Part shown: piece by piece, positions 60,679 to 64,000 of the stretch
Position numbering within the stretch: position 1 is the stretch's first letter
Layout of the letters: each line of letters starts with the position of its first letter
Position numbers and translations under genes: made by a program
Notes under the pieces: generated by a model
What the model was told of the DNA's origin: nothing
What the model saw: the letters and a program-made list of their open reading frames with translations, nothing else
Database searches by the model: none
Source: Nonomuraea muscovyensis
GTDB lineage: Bacteria; Actinomycetota; Actinomycetes; Streptosporangiales; Streptosporangiaceae
Assembly: GCF_014207745.1 (NCBI RefSeq)
Contig: NZ_JACHJB010000001.1
Coordinates: 2,046,001 to 2,110,000 of the forward strand
DNA length: 64,000 nucleotides
Direction: 5' to 3'

Positions 60679-61086
60679 TCAGCGAGGAACTACCTGAGCG
60701 CGCACGCCAGGGAGATCGTCGAATGCAGCAGACGCATCCATCGTCAGCACCGTTCTCGCGGTGGCCGCGGCCGTAGCTGCGATCAGCAGATCGTACGCGC
60801 CTCGCGACTTGCCCTCTCGTCGGACATGCGCCATAAGGCGGGCGTGGACTCTGGCGACGTCCGTCGTGTACTCCTCGACAGGGATCAACGCGAGAACTTG
60901 ATCCACAAAGGCCTGCCGATCGGGCCGTCGTGCCGCATCGGCCAGTTCCACGCCGACTAGCAACTCGGCCACAGTGATCGCCGAGATCGCCACATCATCG
61001 GCGTCTCCTATCACCGCGTCCACGGATGCCCTGCCTCGCTCGGCGGCAATGAGCACACCGGTGTCAAGGATCAGGCGTCGGGCCAC
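60679..61086 (-). CDS. vapC: VapC-type PIN domain toxin
   Basis: A 135-residue PIN ribonuclease. Acidic metal-binding residues are visible: RLILDTGVLIAAERG (Asp), SAITVAELLVGVELAD (Glu), and YDLLIAATAAATARTVLTMD (two Asp). Typical targets are tRNA or rRNA. Start GTG 61086 lies inside the antitoxin gene, a 16-bp overlap typical of the family. Confidence 0.93.
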   Translation of the reverse strand: MARRLILDTGVLIAAERGRASVDAVIGDADDVAISAITVAELLVGVELADAARRPDRQAFVDQVLALIPVEEYTTDVARVHARLMAHVRREGKSRGAYDLLIAATAAATARTVLTMDASAAFDDLPGVRAQVVPR

Positions 61087-61331
61087 GTGCCCCTCATCTC
61101 GTTGTCGATCGCCTCGCGGGCCGCCGCTACGTCGGCTTCGAAATCGGCGTCCAACGTCCTCGCTCTGCTTGCCAGAAACGCCTTGACCATACGTCCCGGC
61201 GCTGTCGGTGCGGGGCCGATCACAGCGATCTGCTTCCCACCACGAGTTACCACGATCGTTTCCCCATGCTCGACCTCATCAAGAACCGTCGCAAAGCTTC
61301 GAGACGCTTCAGTGGCAGTCATCACCTTCAT
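61071..61331 (-). CDS. Phd/YefM-type antitoxin of the VapC module
   Basis: An 86-residue Phd-fold antitoxin: MKVMTATEASRSFATVLDEV, GETIVVTRGGKQIAVIGPAP and a long helical acidic tail (DADFEADVAAAREAIDNEMR). Upstream lies a perfect dyad overlapping a TAATCT -10, so the operon is autoregulated and possibly leaderless (6 nt from -10 to ATG). Confidence 0.93.
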   Translation of the reverse strand: MKVMTATEASRSFATVLDEVEHGETIVVTRGGKQIAVIGPAPTAPGRMVKAFLASRARTLDADFEADVAAAREAIDNEMRGTWPDA

Positions 61332-61334
61332 AAA

Positions 61335-61349
61335 ATCAGATTATCTGAT
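61335..61349 (-). promoter_or_regulatory. Operator of the phd-vapC module
   Basis: ATCAGAT-T-ATCTGAT (61335-61349) is a perfect 7-bp dyad and includes the TAATCT hexamer that can serve as -10 on the minus strand, 4 bp before the antitoxin start region. Confidence 0.7.
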
Positions 61350-61563
61350 CCACGAAGGTCGGGCCGGCGGAACCGATGACCCCTTGCGTCAAGCGCGCCT
61401 TGCAGCCATCCCTCCAAGAGCCGATCTTTCGCATGGCTACCAGAACGGGCGCCCCTGGGAGGGGGTTCCGGCCTACTCGGCTCGCCCTGTCAGGTGCATC
61501 ATGGGCCTGACGCTTCCTGGTTCATGCTTGTCGCTCCCTGTAGGCGACCATCCGTCGACGTTG

Positions 61564-61677
61564 CCGTCAGCAGACACAAAAACGCCCCGGAGCGATCTTC
61601 GCTTCGGGGCATCTTGGCTGGTCATGTGAGGTGGTCAGGGGCGGGGTCGAACCGCCGACCTTCCGCTTTTCAGGCGG
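61564..61677 (-). repeat. tRNA-Phe-proximal copy of the att-like repeat
   Basis: This segment covers the 3' half of the intact tRNA-Phe and ~70 bp of downstream flank, including its terminator, and is repeated at 59431-59543. The two copies bracket 2.0 kb with an integrase remnant and two toxin-antitoxin modules. Confidence 0.8.
61577..61612 (-). terminator. Terminator after tRNA-Phe
   Basis: On the minus strand GCCCCGAAGCGA (61612-61601) pairs with TCGCTCCGGGGC (61597-61586; loop AGA) with one mismatch and is followed by GTTTTTGTG, a good U-tract. The distal repeat copy has lost the pairing. Confidence 0.8.
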
Positions 61678-61705
61678 ACGCTCGTACCAACTGAGCTACC
61701 TGACC
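61632..61705 (-). tRNA. tRNA-Phe (GAA)
   Basis: GGTCAGG...CCTGACC close the 7-bp acceptor stem. The anticodon loop is CTGAAAA (anticodon GAA), and the T-loop is GGTTCGACC. Without encoded CCA. The 3' half is duplicated 2.1 kb away. Confidence 0.95.
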
Positions 61706-61710
61706 TTGAG

Positions 61711-61785
61711 CGGTCCTGACGGGACTTGAACCCGCGACCTCCACCTTGACAGGGTGGCGAGCACTCCAAACTGCTCTACAGGACC
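61711..61785 (-). tRNA. tRNA-Asp (GTC)
   Basis: GGTCCTG...CAGGACC form the acceptor stem; anticodon loop CTGTCAA (anticodon GTC); T-loop GGTTCAAGTCC. Standard actinobacterial tRNA-Asp, 6 nt upstream of tRNA-Phe. Confidence 0.95.
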
Positions 61786-61876
61786 TTGCTTTTTCTTGCC
61801 TTGCGACTCGTTTAGCTTACCAGTCTTTCGGAGGTCTTCGACCAGCCGTTTTCCGGTAGCGCCAAGCGCGTCGCGG

Positions 61877-61949
61877 TGCCCCCAACGGGATTCGAACCCG
61901 TGCCGCCGCCTTGAAAGGGCGGTGTCCTAGGCCGCTAGACGATGGGGGC
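61877..61949 (-). tRNA. tRNA-Glu (TTC)
   Basis: GCCCCCA...TGGGGGC form the acceptor stem with the usual mismatch-free end; anticodon loop CTTTCAA (anticodon TTC); T-loop GGTTCGAATCC. The 5' end directly follows the stop codon of the metallophosphoesterase gene. It is the first of the Glu-Asp-Phe cluster. Confidence 0.95.
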
Positions 61950-63509
61950 TTAGGATTCCCTGTCGCCTTCCGTCGGAGACCTCTGAAGCATAGGGGACGA
62001 TCGCCCCTGATGCCAAAGTGGCGGGCCGGCGGCCGGCGTCGGGGTGCCACTCACGGTTCCCGTTGGCGACGGGGCGCTCGTTGGCTCAGGGGAAATCATA
62101 CGTCCCGGCTCGTCCTCCATGTGACGCTGGACGTACACCGATTGCTCCCCCAGCCCGCCCAGCGTGATGTCGTCCCAGGCCTGCAGGCGCTTGGTCTCCC
62201 GGTCGAAGTAGAGGACGGAGGCCTGGACGGGGGTGGGCGCGGCGTGTTCGAGGGCGCGCAGGCCGGCGCCGCCCGTCGAGCCCTGGACCATGACACGGGT
62301 GCCGGTGGGCAGGACGGCCGTGGAGCGCTTGTGGGCGTGTCCGGCGAGGACCAGCGGGGTGGCGCCGGAGAAGCCGCGGGCGATGATGTCGTCGTGGACG
62401 GCGACCAGGTCGGCCCCGGCCAGGCCGGGGATCCGGGCACGGCCGTACTGCCGCAGGTTGGCCGGGTCCGCGTCGGCCGCCACCGACTTGTCCGGGGTGA
62501 AGCGGGGGTCGCCGAGGCCGTAGATCTTCAGGCCCGCGACCGTGCGGCTCTGGTCGTCCAGCACGACGGCGTTCTTCTGCCCGGCCACGGCCTTCTGCGT
62601 GGTCATCGAGTCGTGGTTGCCGCGCACGAACACGTACGGCACGCCGAGGCGGCCGATCTCCTCGACGAACTTGTTCTCGGCCTTGGTGCCGTGGTCGGAG
62701 ATGTCGCCGGTGTCGACGATCAGGTCGACGGCGAACTGGTCCTTCAGGGAGCGGATGACGTTCCAGCCGATGGGGTTGATGTGGATGTCCGACACGTGGA
62801 GCACCCGGATGGAGCGCGGGTCGGCGTCGTACACGGGCAGCGTCGAGACCGTGTCGTACAGCTTGGAGACGTTCGACACGAGCTTGGTGAGCTGGGAGCG
62901 GTACGACTCGAACTTCGTCACGATCGACTCGGCGCTGCCGACCAGGGACGGCGCGGCGGCCACCAGACCGGAGTAGCGCGGCTCCACCAGCGAGCCGGGC
63001 CGGAACGTGAACGCCGCCAGCGCGCCCGTGGCGGCGAGCCCGACGGCGGCGGCCAGGAGGCCCGCCAGGGCGACGCGCGGGCGCCGGTACACCATGAGGA
63101 CGGCCAGCAGCGCCCCTGCGCCGGCACACAGCAGCGAGCGGATGACCAGCGCGCGAACACCGTCGAGCAGGTCGCGCTCGACGATCTCGGGGAGGCGGTC
63201 GGCCAGTCGCGGGTCCTCGAGGAGGGATTTGGCGCGTTCCTGGTCGATGTTCTCCAGCGTGATGCGCAGGCGTAGCGGCGCGTCGTGCGTGCGGAAGGTC
63301 AGCGTCCCCAACGGGCTGGCGTCGACGACGGTCTCGCCGCCCCAGGCGGGACGGAGGGACATCCCGGTCTCCACGGGCCCGATCTGGGCCCTGACGGTGC
63401 CGCTGAGAAAGATTCCCAGCCAGGCCCCGACGGCGGCGACGACAAGCACGGCCAGCACTTTCGACGCTCGTGACCGGAGGACTGCGTTCAAGCTGCGGGC
63501 GAACTTCAT
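61950..63509 (-). CDS. Membrane metallophosphoesterase
   Basis: A 519-residue protein: TM1 (residues ~17-38), an extracytoplasmic domain (~40-115), two or three helices (~118-168), then a calcineurin-like phosphoesterase domain (~235-440) with VLHVSDIHINP, VDTGDISDHG, VRGNHDS and LAGHAHKRS, i.e. all metal-binding motifs. The last ~60 residues are a Ser/Pro/Thr-rich tail. The TAA is immediately next to the tRNA-Glu gene, so transcription through it could feed the tRNA cluster. Start ATG 63509, divergent from the peptidase gene by 27 bp. Confidence 0.88.
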   Translation of the reverse strand: MKFARSLNAVLRSRASKVLAVLVVAAVGAWLGIFLSGTVRAQIGPVETGMSLRPAWGGETVVDASPLGTLTFRTHDAPLRLRITLENIDQERAKSLLEDPRLADRLPEIVERDLLDGVRALVIRSLLCAGAGALLAVLMVYRRPRVALAGLLAAAVGLAATGALAAFTFRPGSLVEPRYSGLVAAAPSLVGSAESIVTKFESYRSQLTKLVSNVSKLYDTVSTLPVYDADPRSIRVLHVSDIHINPIGWNVIRSLKDQFAVDLIVDTGDISDHGTKAENKFVEEIGRLGVPYVFVRGNHDSMTTQKAVAGQKNAVVLDDQSRTVAGLKIYGLGDPRFTPDKSVAADADPANLRQYGRARIPGLAGADLVAVHDDIIARGFSGATPLVLAGHAHKRSTAVLPTGTRVMVQGSTGGAGLRALEHAAPTPVQASVLYFDRETKRLQAWDDITLGGLGEQSVYVQRHMEDEPGRMISPEPTSAPSPTGTVSGTPTPAAGPPLWHQGRSSPMLQRSPTEGDRES

Positions 63510-63536
63510 ACGGGCTTACCTGACCAGCGAGGCAGA

Positions 63537-63887
63537 ATGGCAACTGTGATCGACGTATCGCGGGAGAGGTTCGAGGAGCTCGTGGCCGAGGCGCTCGACA
63601 CGATCCCACGCGAGCTGACCCGGGCGATGAGCAATGTCGTCGTCACCGTGGTGGACGACCCGCCCGAGCCCGACCTGCTGGGCCTCTACACAGGTGTCCC
63701 CCTAACCGAGCGCGGCGACTGGTACTCAGGAGTTCTGCCCGACCGGATCGAGATCTACCGTCATTCGATCTGTGGAGTGTGCGACACAGAGGATGACGTG
63801 GTCGACGAGGTGCGCATCACGGTCGTGCACGAGGTCGGCCACCACTTCGGCATCGACGACAAGAGGCTGCACGAACTCGGCTGGTGA
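63537..63887 (+). CDS. Minimal zincin metallopeptidase (DUF1025 family)
   Basis: A 116-residue protein with the zinc motif VHEVGHHFGIDDKRLHELGW (HExxH plus a third ligand), the compact 'metallopeptidase family protein' of actinobacteria. The conserved preceding segment PDRIEIYRHSI is present. The physiological substrate is unknown. ATG 63537 is used; GTG 63546, 7 nt after a CAGAAT hexamer, is an alternative start. Confidence 0.9.
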   Translation: MATVIDVSRERFEELVAEALDTIPRELTRAMSNVVVTVVDDPPEPDLLGLYTGVPLTERGDWYSGVLPDRIEIYRHSICGVCDTEDDVVDEVRITVVHEVGHHFGIDDKRLHELGW

Positions 63888-64000
63888 TCCTCCGCGCGGC
63901 CGGCTCAGGCCCGTTGGCCGCTTCCGCTTGCGGCACGGCCCGTGATCAGGCACCTTAGGTGACATACTGAACACGCTCAGTCAGGCACAGCGGAGTCCAA
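63888..64000. other. Noncoding right edge
   Basis: No gene is seen in the last 113 bp. CATACT (63963-63968) may be the -10 of a gene beyond the edge. Confidence 0.3.

Noticed and set aside
54060..61705. Prophage or CRISPR locus
   Set aside because: No phage structural genes, no repeat-spacer array and no cas genes; only a recombinase stump and toxin-antitoxin modules.
63726..63974. Minus-strand open frame at the right edge
   Set aside because: It lies antisense to the metallopeptidase and has no coding features.

Overview
The window is chromosomal DNA of a very high-GC actinobacterium. BldC, a DUF3073 protein, DUF6458, a CU044_5270-family protein beside an ECF sigma factor, FadE5-like acyl-CoA dehydrogenase, a purS-purQ-purL / purF-purM layout and leaderless promoters point to Streptosporangiales, most likely a Nonomuraea-like genus. 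This is inferred from gene content and order alone. The order purF-purM-DUF3073-branched-chain amino acid dehydrogenase-hypothetical-bldC matches the arrangement known from Streptomyces.

Left third (1-31 kb): largely core genome. It holds fatty-acid oxidation (FadE), an ECF sigma factor with a membrane partner, a branched-chain 2-oxoacid/pyruvate dehydrogenase operon (E1 alpha, E1 beta, E2), two purine blocks (purS-[anti-sigma ATPase]-purQL and purFM), a class III nucleotide cyclase next to a Crp-type receptor, an MFS pump, a small ribbon-helix-helix gene, a MetF-like reductase, a heterodimer-type ABC exporter behind a MerR-type promoter, and a Tat-exported PhoX phosphatase behind a Pho-box-like element. 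Between metF and the ABC gene lie the facing stumps of a divergent tetR/MFS pair that was gutted by one deletion.

Middle (31-45 kb): a LacI regulator, a lipoprotein muramoyl-amidase and a GH20 hexosaminidase (cell-wall turnover); pyrD with a GNAT gene; a response regulator without a kinase sharing a bidirectional -10 with a tautomerase-like gene that lacks the catalytic proline; an epimerase/glycosyltransferase set; and dihydrolipoyl dehydrogenase (E3), which can serve the 2-oxoacid dehydrogenase complex encoded 34 kb away.

Right part (45-59 kb): accessory and partly decayed. It has a TetR regulator with three operators facing two membrane genes (one a stump), an SMR exporter behind a guanidine-III riboswitch, a SigJ-like sigma factor, a MarR-MMPL pair, a barstar-domain protein, a frameshifted ada-alkA relic, a DUF3885 protein and several fragments. 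From 59.4 to 61.7 kb a small island is bounded by a repeated tRNA-Phe 3' half and contains an integrase stump and two toxin-antitoxin modules (yefM-yoeB, phd-vapC). The intact tRNA-Phe, tRNA-Asp and tRNA-Glu genes follow, abutting a membrane metallophosphoesterase, and a minimal-zincin metallopeptidase closes the window.

A recurring feature is a TANNNT-like -10 hexamer exactly 7 nt upstream of the start codon, seen at about ten genes, which indicates leaderless transcripts. Nothing here looks like a complete undescribed system; the best leads are regulatory (riboswitch, shared promoters, operator arrays, a one-arm/many-arm hairpin array after purL) and the decayed island.
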